A stretch of DNA of 64,000 nucleotides from Mycobacterium sp. PSTR-4-N (lineage in GTDB: Bacteria > Actinomycetota > Actinomycetes > Mycobacteriales > Mycobacteriaceae). The stretch's first letter is position 1, and every line of letters begins with the position of its first letter. The stretch is from contig NZ_JAKRFN010000021.1 in assembly GCF_022348085.1 (NCBI RefSeq), positions 1-64,000 of the forward strand, read 5' to 3'. Shown here in pieces: positions 8,961 through 18,512 of this stretch. The position numbers and the translations under genes were made by a program. The notes under the pieces are model-generated. The model had not been told where the DNA came from. It was given only the letters and a program-made list of their open reading frames with translations, and did no database searches.

Positions 8961-9350
8961 ATGTTGATCTCGGGCCCCATCCTGCGCCGCGCCGTTGCGG
9001 GCGCACTGGGCGCGGGCGCGGTCGCCGGCGCCTCGCTGTTCGGCGCGATGCCGATGGCTTCGGCGCAGCCGGCGCTGCCGCCGAACTGCACGGCGGCCGA
9101 CTTCGCCGGGGTCGCCTCCGGCGTTTCCGCGTCGACCTCGGCGTACTTGTTCACCCATCCGCAGGTCAACGACTTCTTCTCCGGTCTGCAGGGCTTGCCG
9201 ATGGATCAGCTCCGCCCCAAGGTGGTCGACTACATGAACGCCAATCCTCAGGTCAAGGCGGAGATGACGGCGATTCGGCAGCCGCTGATCGACATCAAGA
9301 ACCGGTGCGGCTTCTCGGAGCAGGACACCAACGGACCGCTCTTCCCATAG
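8961..9350 (+). CDS. Secreted haemophore-like protein (MHB family), paralogue 2
   Basis: A 129-residue protein with a clear signal peptide (cleavage near ASAQP, residue 36), two cysteines (Cys43 and one in KNRCGF) and the YLFTH motif giving Tyr62 and His66, as in Rv0203. It is shorter than its upstream neighbour and lacks the low-complexity tail, so it is nearer in size to Rv0203. An AAGGAGA ribosome binding site sits about seven bases before the ATG. It lies five bases before the response-regulator start, so it is likely in one transcript with the two-component genes. Confidence 0.82.
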   Translation: MLISGPILRRAVAGALGAGAVAGASLFGAMPMASAQPALPPNCTAADFAGVASGVSASTSAYLFTHPQVNDFFSGLQGLPMDQLRPKVVDYMNANPQVKAEMTAIRQPLIDIKNRCGFSEQDTNGPLFP

Positions 9351-9355
9351 GCGCC

Positions 9356-10102
9356 ATGCGAGACAGGGTGGATGCTTCGCCCACGCGTGGGGGGGAGCTG
9401 TCCGCCCAGGACGGCGCGGGTCGGACGGTGCTGATGGTGGACGACGACCCGGATGTCCGGACCTCGGTGGCTCGCGGTCTGCGGCATTCGGGGTTCGACG
9501 TCAGGGTCGCCGCGACGGGCAAGGAAGCGTTGCGGCTGCTCTCGAGTGAGTCGCACGACGCGCTGGTGCTCGACGTGCAGATGCCCGAACTCGACGGCGT
9601 CGCGGTGGTGACGGCGCTGCGTGCCCTCGGCAACGACATCCCGATCTGCGTGCTGTCGGCGCGCGACACCGTCAACGACCGCATCGCGGGCCTGGAGGCG
9701 GGCGCCGACGACTACCTGACCAAGCCGTTCGATCTCGGTGAGCTGGTGGCACGCCTGCACGCGCTGCTGCGCCGTGCCCATCACTCCGATCCGATGTCGG
9801 ACACGATGACGGTGGGATCGCTGACCATCGACACGTCGCGCCGGCTGGTGTTCGTCGCCGGCGAACGCGTCGAGTTGACCAAGCGGGAGTTCGATCTGCT
9901 CGCCGCGCTGGCCGAGAACGCCGGCGTGGTGTTGAGTCGGCAGCGGCTGCTGGAACTGGTGTGGGGCTACGACTTCGACGTCGACACCAACGTCGCCGAC
10001 GTGTTCGTCTCGTACCTGCGGCGCAAGCTCGAGCGCGACGGCCAGCCGCGGGTGATCCACACCGTGCGCGGCATCGGCTACGTGCTGCGGGAGGAACCGT
10101 GA
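9356..10102 (+). CDS. OmpR/PhoB-family response regulator, PrrA-like
   Basis: A 248-residue regulator. The receiver domain has the DDD acidic patch, phospho-acceptor Asp73 (VLDVQMPELDG) and Lys123 (LTKPFD). The C-terminal winged helix has KREFDLLAALAE and TVRGIGYVLR. It resembles M. tuberculosis PrrA in sequence style, but it is fixed next to haemophore-like genes and mmpL11, so haem or envelope stress is the more likely signal (inference). The ATG at 9356 lacks a good ribosome binding site; GTG at 9368 is an alternative. A histidine kinase gene follows after 22 bases. Confidence 0.85.
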   Translation: MRDRVDASPTRGGELSAQDGAGRTVLMVDDDPDVRTSVARGLRHSGFDVRVAATGKEALRLLSSESHDALVLDVQMPELDGVAVVTALRALGNDIPICVLSARDTVNDRIAGLEAGADDYLTKPFDLGELVARLHALLRRAHHSDPMSDTMTVGSLTIDTSRRLVFVAGERVELTKREFDLLAALAENAGVVLSRQRLLELVWGYDFDVDTNVADVFVSYLRRKLERDGQPRVIHTVRGIGYVLREEP

Positions 10103-10124
10103 GAAGCCTGGTCCCGGGCGCGCG

Positions 10125-11477
10125 GTGAGGCTTCCGCGCGCCTTACGGTCGGCATCGCTTCGCACCAGGGTCGCCATCGCGTCGGCGGCCGCCGCGGCCG
10201 CGGTGGTCGCGGCGTTCACGATCCTGACCTCACTCGTGCTGGCCAACAACGACGCGGCACAGCTGGATCGCCGTCTCGATGCGATCGTCGATGCCAGCGT
10301 GTATCCCGAGCAGCTCACCGATCAGCGCCGCGGCGTACTCCAGACGGGCCGGTCCCGCTCCTCGGGACAGGTGGTCTATCAGCGCGGCTTCCAGCTCCCC
10401 GCGTTGCCGCCGGGCACCCAGACCGTCACGGTCAACGGGGTCGAATACCGGGTGCGCACCCTGCCGGTCGACCAGAACGGCGGCGTGCTGATGTCGATCG
10501 GCATCCGCGCCGACAGCATCCTGCTCAACCGGGCTCGGGTGCCGCTGGCCATCGCCGTGGCTGTGGTGACGGTGCTGATCGCCGCCGGATTGGGCTGGCT
10601 GCTGGCCGGGCCGGCGATCCGGCCGTTGCGCCGGCTCACCGAACACACCAAGAACCTGGGCCAGGGCTCGGAGACGATGCCGGAGGTGCGCGGGGTCCGC
10701 GAGGCGGAGGATCTGTCCGAGGCGATGAGCGCGATGCTGGACCGGCTCGCCGCCGCGCAGCGCGCCACCAGCAACTCGCTGCAGGCCGCGCAGGACTTCG
10801 CGGCCAACGCCGCCCACGAACTGCGCACTCCGCTGACCGCGATGCGTGCGGACCTGGACACGCTGCGCATTCACGATCTCCCCGCCGATGAGCGCGACGA
10901 GGTGGTCGCCGATCTGTCCCGGGCGCAGCGCCGGGTGGAGGGCATCATCACCGCGCTGGGTCAGCTGGCGTCGGGTCAGCTGGCGCAGGCCGAGGACCGC
11001 GAGATCATCGACGTGACCGACATGCTCGACCGGGTGGCCCGGGAGAACATGCGGGTCAACCGGGATGTCACGATCGAGGTGCACGCCGCCGACACCCTCG
11101 GTTTCGTGCTGGGCTGGCCGGGTGGGCTGCGGCTGGCGGTCGACAACCTGGTGCGCAACGCGATCACGCACGGGCATGCCACCCGGATCGTGCTGGCCTC
11201 CTACCGGCGGTCCACAGACGACGGCACCGTCGTGACGATCGTCGTCGACGACAACGGCCGCGGGCTGCCCGTCGACGAGCACGAGAGCGTGCTGGGCCGC
11301 TTCTCCCGCGGCAGCAACGCCGCCCCGGGCGGATCGGGTCTCGGGTTGGCCCTCGTCGCGCAGCAGACGGCGCTGCACGGCGGCGCCATCGAACTGTCCG
11401 ACGGACCCCTCGGTGGCCTGCGAGCCACCCTCACGGTATCGACACAGCCTGTGCCGCAGGCAGATTCAGCGGACTGA
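10125..11477 (+). CDS. Sensor histidine kinase partner of the OmpR-type regulator
   Basis: A 450-residue kinase with two membrane helices (about 17-40 and 138-160) bracketing an extracytoplasmic sensor of about 95 residues. A HAMP segment follows, then the HisKA box with His231 in NAAHELRTPLTA, and a HATPase domain with NLVRNAITHG, DDNGRG and GGSGLGLALV. The start is GTG. Architecture is that of PrrB-type kinases. The sensor domain has no haem-binding motif I can name. The adjacent haemophore genes suggest the stimulus but do not prove it. Confidence 0.87.
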   Translation: MRLPRALRSASLRTRVAIASAAAAAAVVAAFTILTSLVLANNDAAQLDRRLDAIVDASVYPEQLTDQRRGVLQTGRSRSSGQVVYQRGFQLPALPPGTQTVTVNGVEYRVRTLPVDQNGGVLMSIGIRADSILLNRARVPLAIAVAVVTVLIAAGLGWLLAGPAIRPLRRLTEHTKNLGQGSETMPEVRGVREAEDLSEAMSAMLDRLAAAQRATSNSLQAAQDFAANAAHELRTPLTAMRADLDTLRIHDLPADERDEVVADLSRAQRRVEGIITALGQLASGQLAQAEDREIIDVTDMLDRVARENMRVNRDVTIEVHAADTLGFVLGWPGGLRLAVDNLVRNAITHGHATRIVLASYRRSTDDGTVVTIVVDDNGRGLPVDEHESVLGRFSRGSNAAPGGSGLGLALVAQQTALHGGAIELSDGPLGGLRATLTVSTQPVPQADSAD

Positions 11478-11822
11478 CCGGGCGATCGCCCGCCAACCCA
11501 ACAGCAGCGCCGCGGTGGTGAGCGTGGCGACCACGATGAAGCTGACCGCGGTGCCCTGGCCGCTGATCTTGCGCAGCAGCATCCCGGCGACGACCGTCGC
11601 CACCCACACCACGACGCCGGTCGGTACCAGCGCCACCGGGCGTCGCCACGCGCGGGCGAGCACCCAGCCGAGCGCGGTGCCGGCCAGGAACGGCCACGCC
11701 GTCTGTGCCACGCCCGCCACCGTCAGTCCCTCGGCGTGGCTGCGGCGCCCGATCGCGCAGAACACCAGGACGCAGACCACGTCGGCGGCCAACGCGGCCG
11801 GTGCGCGGCTACCGGCCCGCAT
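11466..11822 (-). CDS. DUF3054 membrane protein
   Basis: A 118-residue protein with four hydrophobic helices and the DUF3054 signature near the N-terminus (FCAIGRRSHAEG). Function is unknown. Its ATG lies inside the last codons of the M23 lipoprotein gene (14-base overlap, 11809-11822), so it is the third gene of that operon and translationally coupled. It converges with the histidine kinase, overlapping it by 12 bases. Confidence 0.78.
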   Translation of the reverse strand: MRAGSRAPAALAADVVCVLVFCAIGRRSHAEGLTVAGVAQTAWPFLAGTALGWVLARAWRRPVALVPTGVVVWVATVVAGMLLRKISGQGTAVSFIVVATLTTAALLLGWRAIARSVR

Positions 11823-13074
11823 AGGTCATCAGGTCGTCCTGCAGCGGCATGACGTCGCGTTGCGGCTTGGCATCCGTGGCGGGCGGCAGCGTGACGGGTC
11901 GCCCCGCACTCAGCGGGTCCTGCGAGTCGGGCACCCTGCCCTGCAGGTCGAACGACGAGAACACGAACGGCAGACCGTCCGAGCGCAGCGGATCGGGCGT
12001 GCTCATCACGTGGAAGTGCAGGTGCGGGGCGTCGGTGTTGCCGGTGTTGCCGAGGTGGGCCAACGACTGCCCGGCGGTGAGCCGGTCACCCGGTTTGACC
12101 GTGATGCTCCCCGTTTGCAGATGCGCATACAGCGCATAGTTGCCGCCGCCGAGATCCTGCACGACGTGGTTGCCCGGATACTGGTCCAGTGTCAGGCCTT
12201 TCGGCGCGGCGAACGGCGTCTCCTCGGCCATCCCGTCGACGACAGCGACCACCGGACCGTCGGCGACGGCGTGCACGTCGGTGCCGTAGTACGGAAAGCC
12301 GGTCAGATCCGAGGGCGCGCCGGTGAACAGCTTGCCGTCGGGCATCAGCTGCACGTAGTCGATCGCGAATCGTTCGGCGACCCAAGTGCTTCCGTTGATC
12401 GGATTGAGTGCACCGCGGTGCCCGGAGATGCCACAGCAGCCGTCGCCGTCGAGCCAGTTGGGTCCTGACAGCGGCGGGTCGATGGTGATGGGCTTGCGCT
12501 TCTGCACCGCCACCGGCGCCACCTCTTCGACCAACGCCGCCGGGATCAGCGGTGGCTGCGGGCGGCGCACCGACAGCCCCAGCGCGTGGACGAGCCGCTC
12601 GGGTGCCGGGCTGTCGGCGGGCAGCGCGACGTCCAGCCACACGTGTGCGGTCTGCGCGGGTCCCAAAACGCCTGTGGGAGCCGGACTTCCGGCCAGTCGC
12701 GTGACGGCGGTGAGACGATCGGTGGGCAGTGTCAAAAGGGTCTGGTCGCCGGCGCGCACCTCCAGCGAGGTGAGCGACACCTCCTGCGACAGCGTGTTCG
12801 TCAGGGTGAGCTCGTAGACCAGGTGCGTCTTGCCGTCGGTCGCCGGAACCGGAATCGGTTCGGCCACTGCCTGCGCCAGCACCGGGGTGACCACCGACGG
12901 TTCGGCCGGGCCGGGGCGGGGTGTGGGGCTCGGCGCCGCGGCGGCCGAGGTCGGCGTCGTACTCGACGCGGACGTCGAGGTGGAGGTCTCGGGGGAGGAC
13001 GATTGCGAGCAGGCCGAAGAGAACGCAGTGACTGCAGCCATCGTCAGGACGGCGAGGGTTCGGGGGAACGTCAT
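11809..13074 (-). CDS. M23-family peptidase, probable lipoprotein
   Basis: A 421-residue exported protein. The signal peptide ends in a lipobox-like SSAC (Cys22), followed by a Ser/Thr/Ala/Pro linker of about 30 residues, a beta-rich middle domain and a C-terminal LytM/M23 domain. The zinc-site pattern is present: a GHRG segment, RFAIDYVQ (Asp ligand) and APHLHFHV (HxH). It is therefore probably an active cell-wall endopeptidase acting outside the membrane. Its start overlaps the upstream membrane-protein stop (ATGA, 13071-13074). The -3 position of the lipobox is Ser, so lipidation is likely but not certain. Confidence 0.8.
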   Translation of the reverse strand: MTFPRTLAVLTMAAVTAFSSACSQSSSPETSTSTSASSTTPTSAAAAPSPTPRPGPAEPSVVTPVLAQAVAEPIPVPATDGKTHLVYELTLTNTLSQEVSLTSLEVRAGDQTLLTLPTDRLTAVTRLAGSPAPTGVLGPAQTAHVWLDVALPADSPAPERLVHALGLSVRRPQPPLIPAALVEEVAPVAVQKRKPITIDPPLSGPNWLDGDGCCGISGHRGALNPINGSTWVAERFAIDYVQLMPDGKLFTGAPSDLTGFPYYGTDVHAVADGPVVAVVDGMAEETPFAAPKGLTLDQYPGNHVVQDLGGGNYALYAHLQTGSITVKPGDRLTAGQSLAHLGNTGNTDAPHLHFHVMSTPDPLRSDGLPFVFSSFDLQGRVPDSQDPLSAGRPVTLPPATDAKPQRDVMPLQDDLMTYAGR

Positions 13075-14252
13075 GAGGCCTGCTGGGTCTCCTCGGGCGG
13101 CGGCGGATGCGGCGCATCCGGATCGGGGCTGAACTGCGGACAGATCTCCTCGACGGTGGCCGGCGCGGCCGCGGGCGTCTCGGTGTCGGACGGGATGTCG
13201 CTGTCGAGGTCCCCCTCGGTGCGGAACATGAAGAAGAACACCACCCACCCGATCGCGGCGATGAAGATCCAGCTGATCAGCCGGTAGATCAACATCGCCG
13301 AGATCGCCGAAGCCAGCGACATGCCGCTGGACACCAGACCGGGTACCAGGACCGCCTCCACCACCAGCAGCCCGCCGGGCATCAACGGGATGGATCCGAC
13401 GGCGCGCGCGGCGGCGTAGGCCACGGTCACGCCGGCCAGCGACGGGTGACCCCCGGTGGCGTAGCAGGCGGCCAGCAGACAGCCGACGTCGGCGATCCAG
13501 TTGAACAGCGACCAGCTGAACGCGACCGACAGATCGCGGCGGCCCAGCTGCACCGACTCGAGCTGGGAGAGAATTTCCCGCCACTTCGTCAGGCCCGTGT
13601 CGGGTGCCCGGCCGCGGGCGGAGTTGAACCAGCTCAGCACCCGCACCCCGATGCCGTCGATCAGTTCGGGGCGGGTCGCCACGGCCTGCGCCAGCAGCAC
13701 CAACGCGAGGAAGCCGCCGAGCGAGAAGATCAGCGACAGCGGGTTCTTGCTGGCGCCCAGCAGGAACGCGCCGCCGAGTCCGAGCAGCGCCAGACCCACG
13801 ACCTGCAGCACACCCGACATCACCAGCTGCCACGACGCCACCAGCGGGGAGGCGCCCCACAGCCGCTGCTGCCGGTAGATGAACGTCGCCGACAGCACGG
13901 GACCGCCCGGCATCGTGGTCGACAGTGCGTTGCCGGCGTAGAACGCGGCCTCGCTGCGCCACTGGTGCACGCGTACGCCGGCCGAGGCCAGCAGGGTGCG
14001 CTGGATCTGGGCGAAACTGTGCATCGACGCCATCGCGGCGAGCGCCGCGACGCCCACCCACCACCAGTTCGCGGAGTACAGGCTCTTCCACGCCTTGGTC
14101 AGCTGGTCGCGCACCAACACCAGCTCGACGGCCAGCACGATGAGCGCGACGGCGATGAGCACCCATCGCAGCCACCAGTACTTGCCCCGGGCGGGCCGCT
14201 CCGGACCGGCGCCGGCCGCGTGCGGCTGCATCGGAGGAGCGTCGTGTGACAC
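13071..14252 (-). CDS. Rv0204c-like LPG-synthase-type integral membrane protein (UPF0104)
   Basis: A 393-residue protein with about eight helices, of the lysylphosphatidylglycerol synthase transmembrane / YbhN family (NALSTTMPGGP, then AVGSIPLMPGGLLVVEAVLV). The catalytic GNAT domain of MprF is absent, so it could be a lipid flippase-like protein or scaffold. A proline-rich tail of about 30 residues is cytosolic. It is the first gene of a three-gene operon with the M23 lipoprotein and DUF3054 protein, linked by overlaps, and matches Rv0204c by position. Confidence 0.8.
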   Translation of the reverse strand: MSHDAPPMQPHAAGAGPERPARGKYWWLRWVLIAVALIVLAVELVLVRDQLTKAWKSLYSANWWWVGVAALAAMASMHSFAQIQRTLLASAGVRVHQWRSEAAFYAGNALSTTMPGGPVLSATFIYRQQRLWGASPLVASWQLVMSGVLQVVGLALLGLGGAFLLGASKNPLSLIFSLGGFLALVLLAQAVATRPELIDGIGVRVLSWFNSARGRAPDTGLTKWREILSQLESVQLGRRDLSVAFSWSLFNWIADVGCLLAACYATGGHPSLAGVTVAYAAARAVGSIPLMPGGLLVVEAVLVPGLVSSGMSLASAISAMLIYRLISWIFIAAIGWVVFFFMFRTEGDLDSDIPSDTETPAAAPATVEEICPQFSPDPDAPHPPPPEETQQAS

Positions 14253-14330
14253 GCCCTACAGGGTAAGGCGTTGACCCGCCGGAACCCGCACAGCGAAACC
14301 GGTGGGAGAAAGTGCCGTTACGCTACCGGA

Positions 14331-15479
14331 ATGTCTGCGCGTCCGTTTGTGGACCCGTCCGCCGATGAATCGGTCAGCCCGCTGGTCCGCAAGGGTGCCG
14401 CGTGGGGGTGGCGCCTGCTCGTCATCTTCGGGGCGGTGTTCGCGGCGCTGTGGGTGGTCGTCCGGGTCGAGGTCATCGTCGTCCCGGTCGCGCTGGCCAC
14501 GCTGGCCGCCGCGCTGCTGATGCCCGCCGTGGACTTCCTGGACCGGCGCGGCGCGCCGCGCGGCGGAGCGGTCGCGCTGATCCTTCTCGGCGGTCTCGCG
14601 CTGGTCGGGGGCATGCTCAGCTTCGTCGTCAGCCAGTTCATCGAGGGCACGCCGGCGCTGGTCGACCAGGTCACCCGAAGCATCGACGGGCTGCGGCGCT
14701 GGCTGATCGACGGACCGCTGGGCCTGAGCCGGGAACAGATCGACAACGCCGGGAACTCGGCGATCCAGGCGCTGCGCGACAACCAGGAGAGAGTCACCAG
14801 CGGCGCGTTGTCGACCGCGGGCACCATCACCGAGATCGTCACCGGCGCCCTGCTGATGCTGTTCACGCTGATCTTCCTGCTGCACGGCGGCCGCAACATC
14901 TTCGAGTTCGTCACCCGGATCTTCCCGGCCGGCACCCGCCGGCGGGTCCGCGACGCGGGCCGGGCCGGCTTCCACTCACTGATCGGTTACGTGCGGGCCA
15001 CGTTCCTGGTGGCGCTGGTCGACGCACTCGGCATCGGCGTCGGCCTGGCGATCATGGGCGTCCCGCTGGCACTGCCGCTGGCCTCGCTGGTGTTCCTCGG
15101 CGCGTTCATCCCGCTGGTGGGCGCGGTGGTCACGGGGTTCCTCGCGGTGATCGTCGCACTGCTGACCAAGGGCTTGATCTATGCGCTGATCACCCTCGGG
15201 CTGATCCTCGCGGTGCAGCAGCTGGAAGGGCACGTGCTGCAGCCGCTGGTGATGGGCCGCGCGGTGTCGATCCACCCGCTGGCCGTCGTGCTCGCGATCG
15301 CCGGCGGCGGTGTGCTCGCCGGCATCGTCGGCGCGCTGCTCGCGGTGCCGGTACTGGCGTTCCTCAACAGTGCGATCCGCGTGCTCGTCGCCGACGACCC
15401 CGCCGAGGTACACGCCGCCGCCGAGGCCGACGACGGCCCCATAATCGACGCCGAACCCGACGACGTGGAACCGAAGTAG
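14331..15479 (+). CDS. AI-2E/PerM-family transporter (Rv0205-like)
   Basis: A 382-residue membrane protein with the seven or eight helix pattern of the AI-2E exporter-like superfamily: an early VPVALATLAAALLMPAVDFL pair, a long amphipathic central region, then FIPLVGAVVTGFLAVIVALL and LEGHVLQPLVMG near the end. The substrate is unknown; the autoinducer label is historical. The ATG at 14331 was preferred over an upstream one because it starts directly before the first family-like segment. It converges on mmpL3 with no bases between the stops (15479/15480). Confidence 0.85.
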   Translation: MSARPFVDPSADESVSPLVRKGAAWGWRLLVIFGAVFAALWVVVRVEVIVVPVALATLAAALLMPAVDFLDRRGAPRGGAVALILLGGLALVGGMLSFVVSQFIEGTPALVDQVTRSIDGLRRWLIDGPLGLSREQIDNAGNSAIQALRDNQERVTSGALSTAGTITEIVTGALLMLFTLIFLLHGGRNIFEFVTRIFPAGTRRRVRDAGRAGFHSLIGYVRATFLVALVDALGIGVGLAIMGVPLALPLASLVFLGAFIPLVGAVVTGFLAVIVALLTKGLIYALITLGLILAVQQLEGHVLQPLVMGRAVSIHPLAVVLAIAGGGVLAGIVGALLAVPVLAFLNSAIRVLVADDPAEVHAAAEADDGPIIDAEPDDVEPK

Positions 15480-18437
15480 CTACAGGCGGCCTTCGCGGCG
15501 CAGCAATTCCTGCGCGCTCAGCCCGCCGCCGCCGCGCCGGGTGTTGAGCTTCTCGGTCGCCGTGTCCGCATCCGATGCCCGTGCGGTCGGGATCGCGCGG
15601 GTGGCGTCGTCGGTGTCCTCGTCCTCGGCTCGCTGCGCGGGGATCGCGGTGGTCGCATCGGCGGCGTCGGGATCGGGCCCGGAGTCATGCAGGGCCCGGG
15701 TCGGCTCGCCGGACGGGCGCGGTGGGGCCGGCGGTGTGGCGGCCGAACCGCCCGTACCCCGCAGGTCACCGAGCCAGGACTCGATCTCCCGGTCGTCGCG
15801 CTGAGGCGGGGTCGAGGGCGCCTCGGGCCGCTGCCCGCGCTGGGTGACGGCGTCGGCCGCGCTGCTGACCGCGTTGCGGACGGCGTTGCGGGCCACCGAC
15901 AGACGGGTGGTCTGCGGTTCGTCGTCGCGCGCGGGCGGACGGACCGGGGCACCCGGCAGGCGCGTCGTCCCGGCGCCGGAGGGCCCTGCGGGTCCGCCGC
16001 TTCGCGGCCCGGTGGCGATGCGCGTGGTCACTCCTGCCCGGTCGGGATTGGGATGACCGGGGTCGTGCGGCGGCAGCGGCCGCGGCGCAGCGGCGACCGG
16101 TGCGCCGGCGCCGACGAGTGCCTCGGCCGGTGCGGTCTCGCGCACGGTCGGGCGTTTGCGCTCGTCGGGCAGCTCCGTCTCGCCCAGGCCCAACTTCTCC
16201 TGGACCCGCTTCATCCAGCGCGGTGCCCACCAGCAGTCGTCACCGAGCAGCTTCATGATCGCGGGCACCAGGAACATCCGGATGATCGTCGCGTCCAGCA
16301 GCAGCGCGATCAGCAGGCCGAACGCCAGGTACTTCATCATCACCAGGTCGGAGAACACGAACGCCCCGGCGACCACCGCCAGCACCAGGGCGGCACCGGT
16401 GATCAACCGGCCGGTGGTGGCCGTGCCGATCCGGATGGCCTCCGCGGTCGACATGCCCCGTTCGCGCGCCTCCACCATGCGGGAGACCAGGAACACCTCG
16501 TAGTCGGTGGACAGACCCCAGATCACGGCGATGATCAGGCCGATCATCGGTGCCATCAGCGGCTGTGGCGTGTAATTCATCAGCCCGGAGCCGTGGCCCT
16601 CGACGAACATCCACGTCAGGATGCCCATCGTCGAGCCGAGCGTCAGTGCGCTCATCAGCGCGGCCTTGATCGGCAGCACCACCGAGCCGAACGCCAGGAA
16701 CATCAGGATCGTCGTGGTCAGGATCAGCACCACCACCATCAGCGGCAGCCGGTCGAACAGGCTGTGGATGCTGTCCTGTTCGAGCGCCGGGGTGCCGCCC
16801 ACGGAGATGTCGAGGCCGCGCGGCGGCGTGATCGAGCGCAGCTCCTCGATCTTCTGCGGGGCGTCGTTGCGGCTCACCAGACCGTTCTGGATGGTGCGCA
16901 CCGACGGATCCTTGGAGCCGCCCTCCTGGACGGACCGTTCCTGCCACATCTTGGTCGGATCGTTGTCCGGGTCGGTGAATCCGCTGATCGTCATCGCCTT
17001 GGCGCGGACGTCGGCGAGTTGCTGGTCGGTGACCGGCTGGCCGTCCTGGCGTTCGACGACGATCGTCAGCGGTTCGGTGCGGAAGCCCGGGAACGTCTTG
17101 TCGAAGTCCTCCTGCGCGATACGGACCTTGTTGTCCGGTGGCAGGTACTTCTCGCTGATGCCGCCGAGCGCCAACTGACCCAGCGGGATCACCAGCAGGA
17201 TCATCACGATCAGGATCGGTGCGGCGAACGCGATCGGCCGCTTCATCACGACGTTGACCAACCTGCCCCAGAAGCCCTTCTCGACTTCGGCGCGGGTCTT
17301 GGTCTTCTGGGTCTTCGCGGCCAGCCACTCCAGGTAGACCCGCATCGGCTTCCAGTTGCGGAAGAAGGGCACCCGCAACAGCGTGCGCACGCCGAGGGCG
17401 TCGACGTTGTGGCCCAGGATGCCCAGGGCGGCCGGCAGCACGCTGACCGACAGGATCGCCGCCAGCATGACCGACGCGATGATCGCGTAGGTGATCGACT
17501 TGAGGAAGCCCTGCGGGAACAGCAGCAGCGGCACCGACGACGCCACCAGGATGACGGCGGAGAACATGATCGTGCGGCCCGACGTCATCACCGCGCGCCT
17601 GACCGCGGTCTCGGTGTCGTAGCCCTCGGCGATCTCTTCTCGGAACCGGCTCACCATGAACAGGCCGTAGTCGACCGCGATACCGAGGCCCATCAGCGTC
17701 ACCACCGGCTGGGCGAAGAAGTGCACCGGCATGAACTCCGCGGTCAACCGCATGATGCCCAGGGCACCCGCGATCGTCAGGCCGCCGATGATGCCGGGCA
17801 GCGCCGCTGCGACCACACCGCCGAAGACGAAGAACAGCACCACGCAGACCAGCGGGATGGCAGCCACCTCGGCGCGCTTCTGGTCTTCACCGATGGTGCC
17901 GGTGAGTTCGCTGGCCAGCGGGTTGAGCCCGGCCAGCTGGATGTTGCCGCCGTTGACCTTCTCGAGCTCCGGTTCGACGGTCTGATAGTTCTTCAGGATC
18001 GTGTCGTCGTCGTCGCCCTTGAGCGGGATGCTGACGAAGGTCTTGGAGCCGTCCGCCGTCTTCATCTGCTGGACGGTCTCGGCGGTGGTGTCGGGCGCCC
18101 GCAGCCAACCGACCCAGCTGACCACCTGATCCTTGTGGTCGTCGACGACCTTGTTGAGCTCGCCGGTGACTTCCTTCTGCCACGCCGGATCGGTGACCTT
18201 CTTGCCGTCCGGCGGCGTCAGGATCGCCACCACGTGGCTGGTGCGGTCACGCCCGTACACCTCGTCGGAGATCACCGACGCGTGGACGGACTGACTGCCC
18301 TCGTCATAAAAACCACTCTGGGTGACGTGCTGTCCCAGGCTGATGCCGAAGACGCCGCCACCCAGGCACAGTGCGACCATGACACCGATGACGATGTATC
18401 GGTACTGGTACACCGTTCGACCCCACCAGGCGAACAC
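15480..18437 (-). CDS. mmpL3: Trehalose monomycolate transporter MmpL3
   Basis: A 985-residue RND transporter, the essential flippase/exporter of trehalose monomycolate for the mycobacterial outer membrane. It shows the two periplasmic porter domains and twelve helices. The proton-relay pairs Asp256-Tyr257 (AVDYGLFMVSRF) and Asp645-Tyr646 (STDYEVFLVSRM) have the same numbering I recall for M. smegmatis. The cytosolic tail of about 230 residues is low-complexity and ends GGGLSAQELLRREGRL, as in other MmpL3 proteins. It lies downstream of trmB and the NYN-like gene on the same strand, 75 bases after the latter. Confidence 0.97.
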   Translation of the reverse strand: MFAWWGRTVYQYRYIVIGVMVALCLGGGVFGISLGQHVTQSGFYDEGSQSVHASVISDEVYGRDRTSHVVAILTPPDGKKVTDPAWQKEVTGELNKVVDDHKDQVVSWVGWLRAPDTTAETVQQMKTADGSKTFVSIPLKGDDDDTILKNYQTVEPELEKVNGGNIQLAGLNPLASELTGTIGEDQKRAEVAAIPLVCVVLFFVFGGVVAAALPGIIGGLTIAGALGIMRLTAEFMPVHFFAQPVVTLMGLGIAVDYGLFMVSRFREEIAEGYDTETAVRRAVMTSGRTIMFSAVILVASSVPLLLFPQGFLKSITYAIIASVMLAAILSVSVLPAALGILGHNVDALGVRTLLRVPFFRNWKPMRVYLEWLAAKTQKTKTRAEVEKGFWGRLVNVVMKRPIAFAAPILIVMILLVIPLGQLALGGISEKYLPPDNKVRIAQEDFDKTFPGFRTEPLTIVVERQDGQPVTDQQLADVRAKAMTISGFTDPDNDPTKMWQERSVQEGGSKDPSVRTIQNGLVSRNDAPQKIEELRSITPPRGLDISVGGTPALEQDSIHSLFDRLPLMVVVLILTTTILMFLAFGSVVLPIKAALMSALTLGSTMGILTWMFVEGHGSGLMNYTPQPLMAPMIGLIIAVIWGLSTDYEVFLVSRMVEARERGMSTAEAIRIGTATTGRLITGAALVLAVVAGAFVFSDLVMMKYLAFGLLIALLLDATIIRMFLVPAIMKLLGDDCWWAPRWMKRVQEKLGLGETELPDERKRPTVRETAPAEALVGAGAPVAAAPRPLPPHDPGHPNPDRAGVTTRIATGPRSGGPAGPSGAGTTRLPGAPVRPPARDDEPQTTRLSVARNAVRNAVSSAADAVTQRGQRPEAPSTPPQRDDREIESWLGDLRGTGGSAATPPAPPRPSGEPTRALHDSGPDPDAADATTAIPAQRAEDEDTDDATRAIPTARASDADTATEKLNTRRGGGGLSAQELLRREGRL

Positions 18438-18512
18438 GGTCAGCTCCTCATTAAGTCGTTGTTGAGTCTGTGATCATCGGCGCGCACATCGCGACCAGGC
18501 TTACCCACTGTT

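Noticed and set aside
15687..18473. 928-codon open frame opposite mmpL3
   Set aside because: Shadow of MmpL3 with His/Arg/Asp-rich nonsense composition, typical of high-GC antisense frames.
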